Shown here one piece after another: positions 7,701 to 17,700 of a stretch of DNA of 33,616 bases; position 1 is the stretch's first letter; every line of letters begins with the position of its first letter. Both the position numbers and the translations under genes were made by a program. A model generated the notes under the pieces. It was given only the letters and a program-made list of their open reading frames with translations, did no database searches and was not told where the DNA came from. Origin of the DNA: an uncultured Desulfovibrionaceae bacterium. Its GTDB lineage: Bacteria > Desulfobacterota > Desulfovibrionia > Desulfovibrionales > Desulfovibrionaceae. The stretch spans positions 1-33,616 of the forward strand of contig CALUUT010000104.1 in the NCBI GenBank assembly GCA_944324045.1. The letters run 5' to 3'.

Positions 7701-10037
7701 CAGTCTAAGCCCCCCTTTTCCGGCGTTTTTGCGCGTGGCGGAACGGTATTCAACAAGCATCTGCATCATTGCGGGCACTGTATCCCATATCGTGACCCCT
7801 TCCCGCTCCACCATCTCAAGCCAATGGGACGGCTCCTTTTCCTTGGCCGGATCGGGAAAAACAAGTGCCCCGCCCGCAGCCAGCATTCCGAACACGTCCC
7901 ATACGGACAAATCAAAACTCAGGCTGGCCAAGGCGAAAACCCTGTCCACCTGATTGATCTGAAACCGGCTATTAATATCAATTATGGTATTAAGCGCGGC
8001 CTGGTGTTCAATCATGACGCCCTTGGGCGCGCCGGTTGAGCCGGAAGTATAGACGACATAAGCCAGATCGTCGGGCGACTGTATCGGAGAGCGTTGCAGG
8101 AGCGGCGCGGGCTCTCTTTCCTCAAGCGCATCGACAAAAACCGTCGCAAGGTCTTTGGGCCACTCCACGGATGCCGCAAAACACGATTGGGTCAATACTA
8201 TGCGGACATTGCCGTCCCTCAAAATGAAAGCAAGGCGTTCGGCGGGCTGCGCCGGATCCACGGGAAGGTACGCCGCGCCGGCCCAAAGAATTCCCAGGAC
8301 CGCGACAACCTGCTCCCAGCCCTTGGCCATGGAAACGGCGACAAGTTCTCCGGGGCGAACCTTTCCATCCAGTTCGCAGGCCACAGCCGCGGCGCGGCGC
8401 AGCACTTCGCCATAGGTCAGTTTTCTTTCAGGAGTAATGACTGCGACAGCGTCGGGACATGTCGCGGCCCGCTTTAAAAAGGGCGCATGCAAAAGCCCCT
8501 CCGGGATAGGCGCATCGGTTGCGTTGTACTTTCGGCGCTGAGCAAGCTGGGTTTCAGGAAGCTCCACGACGGTCTTTTCCCGCCAAAGCGCGGGCTCTCT
8601 GGCCAATCGTTCAAGCAAGCCGGTGTAAGCATCAAAAAGCGCATCCAGATAGCCGGGCGGAAAATATTCGGAACGGACATCCCAATGAATGCCAAGACGT
8701 CCCCAATCCTCAAAAACCTGATGATCGATAAGCAGTTGCGGAGTCTGACTGGCGGAAAAGACAACCTTCGCCGGGTTGCCGTCAAGGGTCACAGTCGTCA
8801 ACGCGGCGCTGTATTCGCCCATAAGAAACGCGCTGGTGAAGACCACCGGCATATATTGCTGTTCCTTTTCCGACCGGTATCGATTGAGTTCGCGCAGTAC
8901 GTCCATCCCGCTGAATTGCCGGTTGTCAAGATCATTCCACAGACTGTCGCGCAACGCTCCGGCCCGTTCCTCGAATGTCATGTCTGGATTGGCCTTGACC
9001 TCAAGCAGCAGCGTGTCCGTGAAATCTCCTATGAGCTTATCAATCTGCGGATGCAGCGGAAGCCGGTTGAACAAAGTCAGATTCAGACAGAAATCCGGCT
9101 CGCGATTCCACAACCGCAACACTTCGGAAAAGGCGGCCGCCAGAATGCTTGTGGGCGACAGTCCTCTTTTTCTGCCCATATCTTTAAGGCGGCTCCAATC
9201 CTCTTTGGAAAGCCCGCCGGCATATCGCTTGACTTTGGGGCGTTCCCTAATATCCTGTTCCGTGAACACAGGCATGTCCGGAGCCGGCGCAAGCGTGGGG
9301 ATGCGTTTTTTCCAATAGTCGCGCGCCGCCCTGTATGAATCCATGTTTCTGCGGTTTTCCAAGGACAGCACATAGTCGCGGAACGTAAGCTCCATGGGCT
9401 CAAGCAGGCAGTCCGGGTTTTCATAAAACTGCTTGATCTCATCCAGCATGGTGCTCAGACTCAACACGTCTCCGAACAGCCCTTCAAGACTCAGATGGAT
9501 ATGGTATGTCTTCTCATCAAGACGACTGACATAGATATCAAACATGGGCCAGATATCCGCGGGCTTGATGATCTGCCCGAGCTCGTCGCGAATGGCGTCG
9601 AGTTTGGCGGATTTTTCCTCTTCGGAAAGCCCCCGCAGGTCAAAATACCGGATATCATAGGGCGGAACGGTTTCCAGGACGCGCTGCCGGCCGTTCGGCA
9701 AAATAATGCAGCGCATCATATCGTGACGCTCAATAAGTTTTCGCCATGCGGCCTGATAGCGTTCCACGTCAAGATGACGGGTTTCCAGCTCAAAATAGAC
9801 ATGACTTGACACGTCGCTCATGCCAAGCGCCGCGTTTTCCCGCCCAATCACATAGGCAAGCTGTATGTCGGTCAGGGGAAAAGGCTTGTACCGGTCCTCT
9901 GGCCTTACAACAATGATCGGCTTGCGCTCGACTTCCGCGGCATCCTCAACTCCTTCCTTTTCCAGAAACATGGCCAGAAGGGATTCCTGTTCCTCTGTAA
10001 GCCGGTTTCCCCCTGGAAGCGTGGATTCACAACTCAT
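4740..10037 (-). CDS. NRPS: Cy-A[stuffed methyltransferase]-PCP-TE, terminal module
   Basis: A 1765-residue terminal NRPS. I chose the ATG at 10037 with GGAGGG five bases upstream; the frame also opens at a TTG at 10097 that overlaps the PKS stop. Cyclization domain about 50-495: E185-x4-D190-xx-S193 (first Asp of the usual motif is Glu), with Thr401 and Asp438 of the proposed cyclodehydration dyad. Adenylation domain about 515-1390: P-loop YTSGSTGAPKG, pocket residues D-L-W-D-M-S-L-I-W plus Lys1380, Cys-like but not canonical. A methyltransferase-like domain is inserted at about 970-1340 with an intact SAM motif (E1163-V-G-A-G-H-G-G). Carrier Ser1437. Thioesterase with Ser1566 (GFSMG), Asp1593 and His1745. 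In yersiniabactin HMWP1 the equivalent region is Cy-MT-PCP-TE without an A domain. The predicted job is addition and cyclization of the last Cys-like unit, its methylation, and release. Confidence 0.92.
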   Translation of the reverse strand: MSCESTLPGGNRLTEEQESLLAMFLEKEGVEDAAEVERKPIIVVRPEDRYKPFPLTDIQLAYVIGRENAALGMSDVSSHVYFELETRHLDVERYQAAWRKLIERHDMMRCIILPNGRQRVLETVPPYDIRYFDLRGLSEEEKSAKLDAIRDELGQIIKPADIWPMFDIYVSRLDEKTYHIHLSLEGLFGDVLSLSTMLDEIKQFYENPDCLLEPMELTFRDYVLSLENRRNMDSYRAARDYWKKRIPTLAPAPDMPVFTEQDIRERPKVKRYAGGLSKEDWSRLKDMGRKRGLSPTSILAAAFSEVLRLWNREPDFCLNLTLFNRLPLHPQIDKLIGDFTDTLLLEVKANPDMTFEERAGALRDSLWNDLDNRQFSGMDVLRELNRYRSEKEQQYMPVVFTSAFLMGEYSAALTTVTLDGNPAKVVFSASQTPQLLIDHQVFEDWGRLGIHWDVRSEYFPPGYLDALFDAYTGLLERLAREPALWREKTVVELPETQLAQRRKYNATDAPIPEGLLHAPFLKRAATCPDAVAVITPERKLTYGEVLRRAAAVACELDGKVRPGELVAVSMAKGWEQVVAVLGILWAGAAYLPVDPAQPAERLAFILRDGNVRIVLTQSCFAASVEWPKDLATVFVDALEEREPAPLLQRSPIQSPDDLAYVVYTSGSTGAPKGVMIEHQAALNTIIDINSRFQINQVDRVFALASLSFDLSVWDVFGMLAAGGALVFPDPAKEKEPSHWLEMVEREGVTIWDTVPAMMQMLVEYRSATRKNAGKGGLRLVMLSGDWLPLSLPERIREQYDAQVVSLGGATEASIWSIIYPVGEIDPQWKSIPYGAPMRNQRFYVLNQFLQQCPDWVPGSLYIGGAGLARGYWNDPEKTKQAFIMHPVTGERLYRTGDVGYFHPDGYIVLMGREDTQLKIHGFRVELGEIEHVLRSCEGVKDAVVNPVKQGESEYLAAYVVPDETSPEALCTTLEAHSEEREQSWRRILDFDREFGKGAEADAQSLAAYALGEELYEAGVQAAFSELGLFARIGDAYSIEEIIRHTRISSRYGKWLRRALLNLCEKGVLVQAGERFRSVRPLEVGSVEALKAMFAGRKMDEFMYNTALHLADLLRERIHSAELYASPEAKDLYPVMFKSSCRLIGNALKLMEGERRQGKMTVLEVGAGHGGTTQGILAALDGARTDYLFTDISKYFLQNAETNFAAYDFVSYQFYDLNNPPEAQGLELHSYDAIVASSVVHDTRIIAHTLRSLLSLLKPGGILFLVEQTSFLKCFDLGMGLQQGFDVFEDTDLRPLHPLLSVEQWEECLRCAGFADVHVFPKLNANFASMGIDVICARAADILKIFESSKLEQVLESRLPAYMLPSKYIFMDALPLNRSGKVDRRALPHPGMESLQERRPYVAPRSETEKKLAAIWAETLHVDSPGLKDNFFELGGDSLLSTVLIGKVHETFGVELSVLDIYMIATLEDMARRIDAPAASGHGAVTALQPSGRETPWFCVPGAEGSLLMFAEMAHRLKPDTPLYGFQPAGMDGRKEPLANIEEMAAVYIEAMLKIQPEGPHRLIGFSMGGFVAYEMAAQLKGRGIPIEKVTLIDSYLLPREVYADDIRSLCVYAGMLGMPMSLVRGVNDDAHLSALNAMVRETDVKREPIVGLSELADMTQERRLSVLYERARGQGFFESMSEKRFRDGYAVLRSNLDAMHKYKPAHWQGRITFFRGTGNPQDGPDSMAYWSQAADMKVIEVPGNHLTVMSGDSLRMIMDAIRADA

Positions 10038-10093
10038 CAAACCCTCCAATGTAAACGTTGCGGCCCGGACTACCCTCTCCCGGCCTTTTTCAC

Positions 10094-13000
10094 TCAACCC
10101 CGCTTTTTTTCCGCGAGCATCCTTTGCACTTCCTCAGGCGACATGTTTCGCACCTTCATATACATTTGCGCGATTTTACGCGTCTGGCCTTCCCGCCTTT
10201 CATGACGCGCAAGAAACGCCGCGAGCTTCGCCACGGTGTTTTCTTCAAGCAGTCCGCGAATCGGGATTTTTATGCGGAAAATTTCTTCCAGCCTGGAAAC
10301 CATGGGCAAGGCGTGCAAGGAGTCGCCGCCCAGTTCAATGAACGTATCGTGGACTCCTATATTCTCGATTCCAAACAATTCCTGCCACACCTCCGCCACG
10401 ACACGCTCCACATCATCAGCGGGCGCGACATAGGGCGTCGCCAGACGCGGGCGTTTGGCGGCAACGGTTTTGACGTTAAAGGACTTATAATCGATCAACG
10501 TCTTCTTGATATTGTTCAGAAACGTTTCCATGAGCGCGCCATAATCGGATGTGGACACAATCAATTGCTCAACAGGGGCGGCAAGGGCGCGCTCAATGCA
10601 TTTCATGCCTTCAGCGGGCAGAATTCCGCGCACCGGAACATCGCCCATAAGTTCAATAAGTTTGGGCAAAAGCTGCACGCCGATTCCCACGCCGTCCCAG
10701 TACCCCCAGTTCACGGCGACGACGCGGGTTTTTGTGGATTCGCGATTCTTCTTTTGGGCAAAGGCATCCATGAACAGACATGCCGCCGTATAATCGGTAT
10801 GCCCAAGGGCGCCGACATGCGACGAAATTGAGGAAAAGAGCATGAGAAAATCAAGACTGTCCCGTCCAAGCTCATCCAATACAAACGTGCCATGCACCTT
10901 CGGGGCAATGACGGAAAAACTCCGTTCCGCGGTCTGCGCCTGAATCATGCTGCTGGCGGCCGTGGACGCGGCATGAAAGACGCCATTGATTCCGCCGAAA
11001 ACGCGCGCCGCCTCATTCCATACGCGCAGCATGGAGTTTCTGTCCGCGACATCCGCCTGCATGGGCAACGCATGCGCGCCCATGCCCTCCAGAACGCGCA
11101 CCTGAAGGATGCGCCGTGAAACGGCATCATCCTCTCCATGCAAATGCAGCCACGCGTCCCACTCCTCACGCGGCGGCAAGGCTGTCCGTCCGGTCAGAAC
11201 CAATCGGGCATGATACTTTGCCGCCAGATATTTGGACAGTTCAAACGCCACGCCGCCGAAACCGCCGGTAATCAGATAAACGCCGTTCTCTTTAAGTGGA
11301 ATCCGTTCCGGAACGGAAGGCGGAAGGCATATATTGTCAAAAAACTGTTCCCAGCGGTGGCGGCCGCGATAGGCCGCAATGCCGCGAAAGGCTTTCGCAT
11401 CCTGTTTTTCCTCTACCGCATGAGAAATGGCCGCGACGTCGCGAATGACCGCATCCACAACTTCATGGCGCGGCGCGCCCGGAACGGGTGTTTCAATATC
11501 GATGTTCATGGTCTGGACATGCAGAAATTCACTGGGAATCACCTTGCAGGGTCCAAGAACCATGACCTTTTCGGGAGACAGAATTTCATCGCCGGTAACG
11601 GAATGAAGATGGTTTGACACAACGCCGAGACTGACCGGAAGTTTTTCCATGCCTGCGGCAAAAAGGGCCCGCGCTATGGCAATGAGACTGTGGTATCCTG
11701 TAGGAAGGCACGCCTCATAAAACGCGGGACCGCTTTCCAGTGAAGCATCGGATGTGACGGACCAGGCGTGAATGATGCGTCCCGGTTTCATTCCCTGATC
11801 AAGAAGCGCTTTGAACAGAGAAACATACTCCGCTTCTTCAGACGGATTGATTTCAAAGGCGAGTCCGCTCTGAACAAAACCGGCTCCCGGCCTGACGCGG
11901 ACCACGCGTTTTCCCGCCGCTTCAAGACGGTCCGCCGCAGCGTCGCCAAAACCAAGATTGTCCGCAAACACAAGCCAATCTTGATCAAGCTTTTCAAGTT
12001 CGCCAAGCGACAGCTCAGTCAAAAGAAGTCCGCGTTCCCATACAGGAAGGAAATACCATGTCTCGCTGTCTTCCCGCTTATCCATCAGCCTGCGCATAAG
12101 CTCTTTGCCGCCGTGTTCCTTGGAAGCGCGGCCGCCCGGCGCGTTGTCGCTCCAGTAGCGTTCCCGTTCAAACGGGTAGGTCGGCAAGGAAATCCGTCCG
12201 GGATGGGCCTGCGCATACTCATCGCAAAACCAGTCAAGATGGATTCCGGCGACAAAAAGCCGTCCAAGCGCCTGAAGAAGAAAGCATACGTCTCCGTTGT
12301 CCGGCTCGTCCGCGCCGCGCATTGACGGAATGGCCGCATGACTATCAAGGAATGCTCCATGCCGGCGGGCGAACGCAGTCAGACCTTTGCCCGGACCGGC
12401 TTCAAGCAGCACGGCGTTGGGATCTTTTAACATCTCCGCCAGATTATCTGAAAAACGCACGGGTTGTCTGATATGTGCGGTCCAGTAATCGGCGCTTTGC
12501 GCCTCTTCATGGGACAGCCATGTCCCCGACACATTGGAGAGCATCGGCAAGGAGGGCTCGCGCATGGGAATGGTCTTCATGAACGCGCGAAATTCTTCAA
12601 GGATGGGGTCCATCAAAGCGCTATGCCCGGCGCGAGATACAGGCAGACGCTTAAAACGGATTTTCGCATCCGCAAGTTTTGGCTCAAGGGCCTCAATGTC
12701 TTCAGTGCTCCCGGCCACGGTGCATAAAAGCCCGGTATTGACCGCGGCGATGGACAGGGTTCCCGTCAGAAGAGGACGGACCAACTTTTCCGGGGCAAAC
12801 AGCATGAGCATTCCGCCAGGGGCGCATTGCTCCATAAGCTGACCGCGCTTTACGACCACGCGCAAAGCGTCTTCCAAAGAAAAGATGCCGCACAACACAG
12901 CGGCCGCATATTGCCCAAAGCTGTGTCCAGCGCATCCTGATGGTTTGACGCCCAGGCTCATCAGCAAACGGGACAGCGCATATTCCGTGACAAACAAGGC

Positions 13001-14782
13001 GGCAAGAGCAAACGGCGGCTTTTGCAGCAACGCCTTTGCTTCACAGTCCGACTCATCGGAATACAGAACCGTCCGGATATCGACGCCAAGAGCCGGCCGC
13101 AAAAGCGTCGCGCACTCGTCCACGACTGCGCGAAAACAGGCTTCCTCCCTGTACAGCTCCTGTCCCATGCCCGGATACATAGAGCCCGCGCCCGGAAACA
13201 GGAAAAAAATGTTCTTGTCCGCCTGCGCGGCTGGGGCATGGGCCGGCGCTTGCGCAACCCATTTTTTTTCTTCAAGGGAAACTTTAAGTTCCTGCACATC
13301 CCGGCACACCACGGCAAGACGATACAAAAACGCCTTGCGTCCATGCTGAAGCGTATACGCCACATCCCCCAGCTCAACCCCTTCATGCTCGCAAAGGAAT
13401 TCATGCAGCCGGTTGCTTTGCATCGCTAACGCTTCCGGCGAGTTGGCTGAAAGGGGGATAATATTCCAGGCGCGCGGCGATGCCTTTTTCCGAATATTTG
13501 GCGCTTCTTCCACAAGAAGATGCGCATTTGTTCCGCCAAGCCCAAAGGAACTCACGCCCGCCCGCAATGGGGAAGCGAGCCATGGCGTCAACTCCGTGCA
13601 GGGAACAAAGCGCGTCGCCGCAAAATCAATTTCAGGATTGGGCGCTTCAAAATTGCAAAGCGGCGTCAGTGTTCTGTGCTCCAAAGAAAGCATGACGCGT
13701 ATAAGCCCCGCAACGCCGGCGGCGCAGTTGAGATGACCGATATTTGTTTTAACGGACGCTATGGCGCAAGGCGGTCCGCTTTTTCCGTAAACTTCGGAAA
13801 GGGCGCGAATTTCAATGGGGTCGCCCAGGGGCGTGCCCGTGCCGTGCGCCTCAATGTACGAAACGCTTTCCGGATTGAATCCGGAGAGCTGTAAGGCTTC
13901 GGCAATGACGGCTTTTTGCCCGCTTACGCTTGGCGCGACAAATCCCACCTTGTCCGCCCCGTCATTATTCACCGCGAACCCGCGGATCACTCCATAAATA
14001 TGGTCTCCATCCGCCACAGCGTCTTCAAGGCGCTTTAAGAGCACGACCGCTGCGCCATTGCCCGAATTCATGCCCGACGCCCGATGATCAAAGGCATGAC
14101 AACGCCCGTCGCGCGAGAGACCGCCCTCTTCGGACGTAAGGTAGCCCGTGCGTTCGGGCAACGCGACCGACGCCCCGCCGGCCAGAGCCATCTCGCATTG
14201 AAAATCCAGCAAGGCATGACATGCCGCGCATACGCTCACCAGAGAACTTGAACACGCGCTTTGCACGGAAAAAGCCGGTCCTTTCAGGTTCAGCTTGTAG
14301 GCCACGCGCGCCGCCGCGTAATCCTTGTCGTTTCCAAGAAGGATTTCAAAAAAACGCCCCGGCTCGCCTGGAAAGCGCGACGTATCAAAGGGCAGATAAC
14401 TGCTTGGCGCCACGCTGGCGAACACGCCTGCGGAGCGGATCTTTCCGGGAATATATCCGGCGTCTTCAAACGCCTCCCACGCGCATTCAAGAAAAAGACG
14501 CTGCTGCGGATCAATGGTTTCCGCTTCTCTTGGCGTGTAGCCAAAAAAGGCCGCATCAAATTCGTCAACATTGTTCAATACGTAACCGGACTTGACGAAT
14601 CCTTCCTTTTTAAACAGTTCCGCCGGAATATATTCCTGCAACTCCTCGTCGCTGAACGCCGTCAGCACATCCGCTCCGCTTTTCAGATTTTCCCAAAAGG
14701 TTTTGATATCCTTCGCGCCTGGAAACCGCCCCGCCATCCCAATCACGGCGATGCCCATCCCTGGCGGCAATGTATTTTCCAT
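10094..14782 (-). CDS. Type I PKS module KS-AT-KR-carrier
   Basis: A 1562-residue single-module PKS. KS about 8-428: Cys177 (SACSSS), His313 (EAHGTGTP), His350 (KTNIGHL). AT about 525-870: Ser621 in GHSFGQ; the specificity motif at 717-720 reads RAGH, unlike HAFH (malonyl) or YASH (methylmalonyl). KR about 905-1420: NADPH loop GGFGG at 1173, Ser/Tyr (Y1331), with the usual YxAAN reading YTAAC; no LDD motif. Carrier protein Ser1488 (ELGGDSL), then a short C-terminal helix suited to docking. There is no methyltransferase between AT and KR; that stretch is the KR structural half. It corresponds to the PKS part of yersiniabactin HMWP1 minus its MT, separated from the following NRPS into its own gene. 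It would extend the aryl-bis-thiazoline by one ketide and reduce the beta-keto group. Confidence 0.93.
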   Translation of the reverse strand: MENTLPPGMGIAVIGMAGRFPGAKDIKTFWENLKSGADVLTAFSDEELQEYIPAELFKKEGFVKSGYVLNNVDEFDAAFFGYTPREAETIDPQQRLFLECAWEAFEDAGYIPGKIRSAGVFASVAPSSYLPFDTSRFPGEPGRFFEILLGNDKDYAAARVAYKLNLKGPAFSVQSACSSSLVSVCAACHALLDFQCEMALAGGASVALPERTGYLTSEEGGLSRDGRCHAFDHRASGMNSGNGAAVVLLKRLEDAVADGDHIYGVIRGFAVNNDGADKVGFVAPSVSGQKAVIAEALQLSGFNPESVSYIEAHGTGTPLGDPIEIRALSEVYGKSGPPCAIASVKTNIGHLNCAAGVAGLIRVMLSLEHRTLTPLCNFEAPNPEIDFAATRFVPCTELTPWLASPLRAGVSSFGLGGTNAHLLVEEAPNIRKKASPRAWNIIPLSANSPEALAMQSNRLHEFLCEHEGVELGDVAYTLQHGRKAFLYRLAVVCRDVQELKVSLEEKKWVAQAPAHAPAAQADKNIFFLFPGAGSMYPGMGQELYREEACFRAVVDECATLLRPALGVDIRTVLYSDESDCEAKALLQKPPFALAALFVTEYALSRLLMSLGVKPSGCAGHSFGQYAAAVLCGIFSLEDALRVVVKRGQLMEQCAPGGMLMLFAPEKLVRPLLTGTLSIAAVNTGLLCTVAGSTEDIEALEPKLADAKIRFKRLPVSRAGHSALMDPILEEFRAFMKTIPMREPSLPMLSNVSGTWLSHEEAQSADYWTAHIRQPVRFSDNLAEMLKDPNAVLLEAGPGKGLTAFARRHGAFLDSHAAIPSMRGADEPDNGDVCFLLQALGRLFVAGIHLDWFCDEYAQAHPGRISLPTYPFERERYWSDNAPGGRASKEHGGKELMRRLMDKREDSETWYFLPVWERGLLLTELSLGELEKLDQDWLVFADNLGFGDAAADRLEAAGKRVVRVRPGAGFVQSGLAFEINPSEEAEYVSLFKALLDQGMKPGRIIHAWSVTSDASLESGPAFYEACLPTGYHSLIAIARALFAAGMEKLPVSLGVVSNHLHSVTGDEILSPEKVMVLGPCKVIPSEFLHVQTMNIDIETPVPGAPRHEVVDAVIRDVAAISHAVEEKQDAKAFRGIAAYRGRHRWEQFFDNICLPPSVPERIPLKENGVYLITGGFGGVAFELSKYLAAKYHARLVLTGRTALPPREEWDAWLHLHGEDDAVSRRILQVRVLEGMGAHALPMQADVADRNSMLRVWNEAARVFGGINGVFHAASTAASSMIQAQTAERSFSVIAPKVHGTFVLDELGRDSLDFLMLFSSISSHVGALGHTDYTAACLFMDAFAQKKNRESTKTRVVAVNWGYWDGVGIGVQLLPKLIELMGDVPVRGILPAEGMKCIERALAAPVEQLIVSTSDYGALMETFLNNIKKTLIDYKSFNVKTVAAKRPRLATPYVAPADDVERVVAEVWQELFGIENIGVHDTFIELGGDSLHALPMVSRLEEIFRIKIPIRGLLEENTVAKLAAFLARHERREGQTRKIAQMYMKVRNMSPEEVQRMLAEKKRG

Positions 14783-14799
14783 TGTCCAGAACCCTTATG

Positions 14800-17700
14800 T
14801 TAAACGTTGCCTCTTTTTGTCTTCCGATGCTGGAAAAACGCGCCATGGCGCGCGCGACGCCGCGCGATTCTGGCCTGTTCCGCCTCATTTTTTTCCGGCT
14901 CTTCCTCTGCCTCGACAAACCGGGCAAAGGCGCGAACCGTCGGATATTCAAAAACGCTCACCAGCGGGAAGGAACGCCCAAAAGCCGCTGCAAGCCTTTG
15001 ATGCAGGCGCACCGCCAGAACGGAAGTTCCACCCAGGTCAAAGAAATTATCGTCAGCCCCAATGTCGCGCCGTTCAAGGAGTTCTTCCCACACAAGCGCC
15101 GTGCGCCGTTCCGCCGGGGATTCGGGACGCGCCGCCGCAACGCGCTCAAATCCGTCCTGTTCCGCACGCCGCGCAAGCTCGCCTCTGTCCACCTTGCCGT
15201 TTGCGGAAAGCGGCATGGCGTCAAGAAAAAACACCTGAGCCGGAACCATATAGCCAGGCAGAAATTCGCTCGCGAACGCGCGCAGGGCTTCTCCGTCGGT
15301 TGTTTCGCAAACAGTTGCGAACGCGACGATTCGACGCTGTGCGCTCTCTTTTCCGGCGACTACCGCCACAACATCCTCAACCGCTTCATGCCGCCTGAGC
15401 GTGGCCTCGATTTCGCCAAGTTCAATACGATATCCGCGCACCTTGACCTGAAAGTCCTCGCGGCCAAGAAATTCAATCAGACCATTGGGCAAAAAACGCC
15501 CCATATCGCCGGTGCGGTACAACCGCTCTCCTGTCTTGGGATGCGTAATAAAGCTTGCGGCCGTCCGCTCGTCATCCTTCCAGTATCCTTGCGCAAGGCC
15601 TATGCCGCCGATGTACAGTTCGCCGGGAACCCAGTCAGGGCGTTCATTAAAAAAGGCGTCAAGGACATGAATGCTCTGATTGCGCATGGGACGGCCGTAG
15701 GGAATGCTCTTCCATTCCGGCTCAACCATCTCAATGGGATATACAATGGACCAGATCGAAGCCTCTGTCGCGCCGCCAAGACTGACGACCTTAATTCCAG
15801 GCCACGCTTTTTTAACGGCGTCCGGCAGGCCAAGAGGAATCCAGTCTCCAGAAAGAAGCGCAAGCCGCAAACGCAAAGGAACCTTTTCGGGAACAGCGGC
15901 GGCGTAATCCGCAAGCATCTGCATGAGCGCCGGTACGGAATTCCAGATCGTCACGCCGGTTTTCCGCATAAGCGGCAGCCAGTGCGACGGGTCTTTAAGA
16001 CGCCGCGCGTCAGGAAGCACGACGGCTGCTCCGGCGGACAGCGCGCCCCAAATGTCATAGGCTGAAAGATCGAAATGCAGCCCGGATAACCCGAACAGCC
16101 GGTCTTCTGGCCCCACATTGAAGCGCTCATTCATATCAAGCGTCGTATTCACGACGCCGCGATGGTCGATAACCACGCCTTTGGGTTGCCCGGTGGAGCC
16201 TGATGTATAGATAACGTAGGCAATGTCGCGGGAATTGATCGAGGCGGGCTGGAGCTTCGTTTCCGCATCCGCCGGCGTTTTCAGGGCATCCACCGCAATG
16301 GGACGCACGCCCGTTTCAGGCCATAGCGGCGCATCCATAAGTCCGGAACAGGTCAGCGCCACTTTCACTTCGCCCGAACGCAGAAGAAACTTTTGCCGTT
16401 CGGCAGGAAGCGTGGGATCGATGGGCAGATACGCGGCGCCGGCCCGAATGACGCCCACGACAGCCGCAATCTGTTCCCAGCTTTTTTCAAGGACAATGCC
16501 CACCAACCGGTTCGGAGCGGCTCCGTTTTCGCGCAACGCTCTGGCCACGGCTTCGGCGCGCGCTTCCAGTTCCGCATAGGAATAGGATGCATGCGGCGTT
16601 ATCACCGCTATGCGTTCAGGGTGTTTTTTTGCCTGTTTGCGAAACAGGGAATCCAGGGTTTCAGGCGACAAAGGCCCCGCAGTGTCATTGAAGGCCGCCC
16701 GGGCGACACGTTGTTTTTGCGGAAGAGGCGGCAGCGCCTTCTCTTCCCAACCTGCGCCGCGCGCAAGACGCGACAGCAGTTCTGTATATGCGTAAAACAT
16801 GGCGTCCAGCATGCCGTCGGGAAACAGCTCCTCGACCGCATCCCAGTTCAGCACCAGCGCGCCGTTTTGTTCATACGCCTGATGATCAAGACAGACTTGG
16901 GGCGTTTGCGTGACGCTTGCGACCAGCGTGCCCAATTTGGAAAGAGAGGATGCGTCGCGAGCCGCCCCCAGGCTTACCGCCCCGGTAAACACCACGGCCG
17001 GCGCGGGAAGCCGTCCACGCTTGCGAAGCTCGCGCAAGACGCGCACGCCGCCGACCATGCGGTGATTCATGTCCGCCCAAAGCTGATGCTGCAACGCTTT
17101 GGCCTTTTCAAGAAAAGAGCCTGTTCCGCCTTCCACCGCAAGAAGGTCAAGAGAGGTGAAATCGCCCACGAGCTCATGCGCCTGAGGATGCAAATCCAGC
17201 CGGTTGAACAAGGTCAGGTTGAGCGTAAAGCGCTGGTTGCGGCTCCACATGCCGATGATTTCGGCATACGCCGCGATAAGAAACCCGGAAGCGCTCAATC
17301 CGGCTTTACGGATGCGGTTTTTCAGCGCGCTCCAGATATCCCTGTCCAAAACCATGCTGCGCCGCGTTGTCCGCGTGCATTCAAGACCGGCCGGGTTTTT
17401 CGCCATCGGCAGTTCCGGCGGCATGGGAATATCATCCAGTCTGGAGTTCCAGTACGCCCAGTCGCAAAGCCATGCTTCCGATTTCTGCAACGCTTCCTCG
17501 GCCATGACGTAATCGCGAAAGGACAGAGCCAGTTCCGGAAGGGACGCGGCAGGATTATGATAGAGTTTAAGCCACTCATCCAGCAGCAGAAACAGACTCC
17601 AGGCGTCGGCGATGAGCGCGTCGAAATCAAGGAATAAACGAATGCGCTCGCCATCCGAAGCGTCATAGCGCACGGCTCTGATTTCAAAAAGCGGACCTGT

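Noticed and set aside
10038-10097. TTG start of the terminal NRPS overlapping the PKS stop
   Set aside because: The ATG at 10037 has a much stronger ribosome-binding site (GGAGGG), and the extra 20 residues match no family feature.
14770-17637. Long plus-strand open frames (431 and 414 codons) opposite the large NRPS gene
   Set aside because: They are antisense to well-supported NRPS domains and their translations are Arg/His-rich with no recognisable domain. They follow from the codon bias of the real strand.
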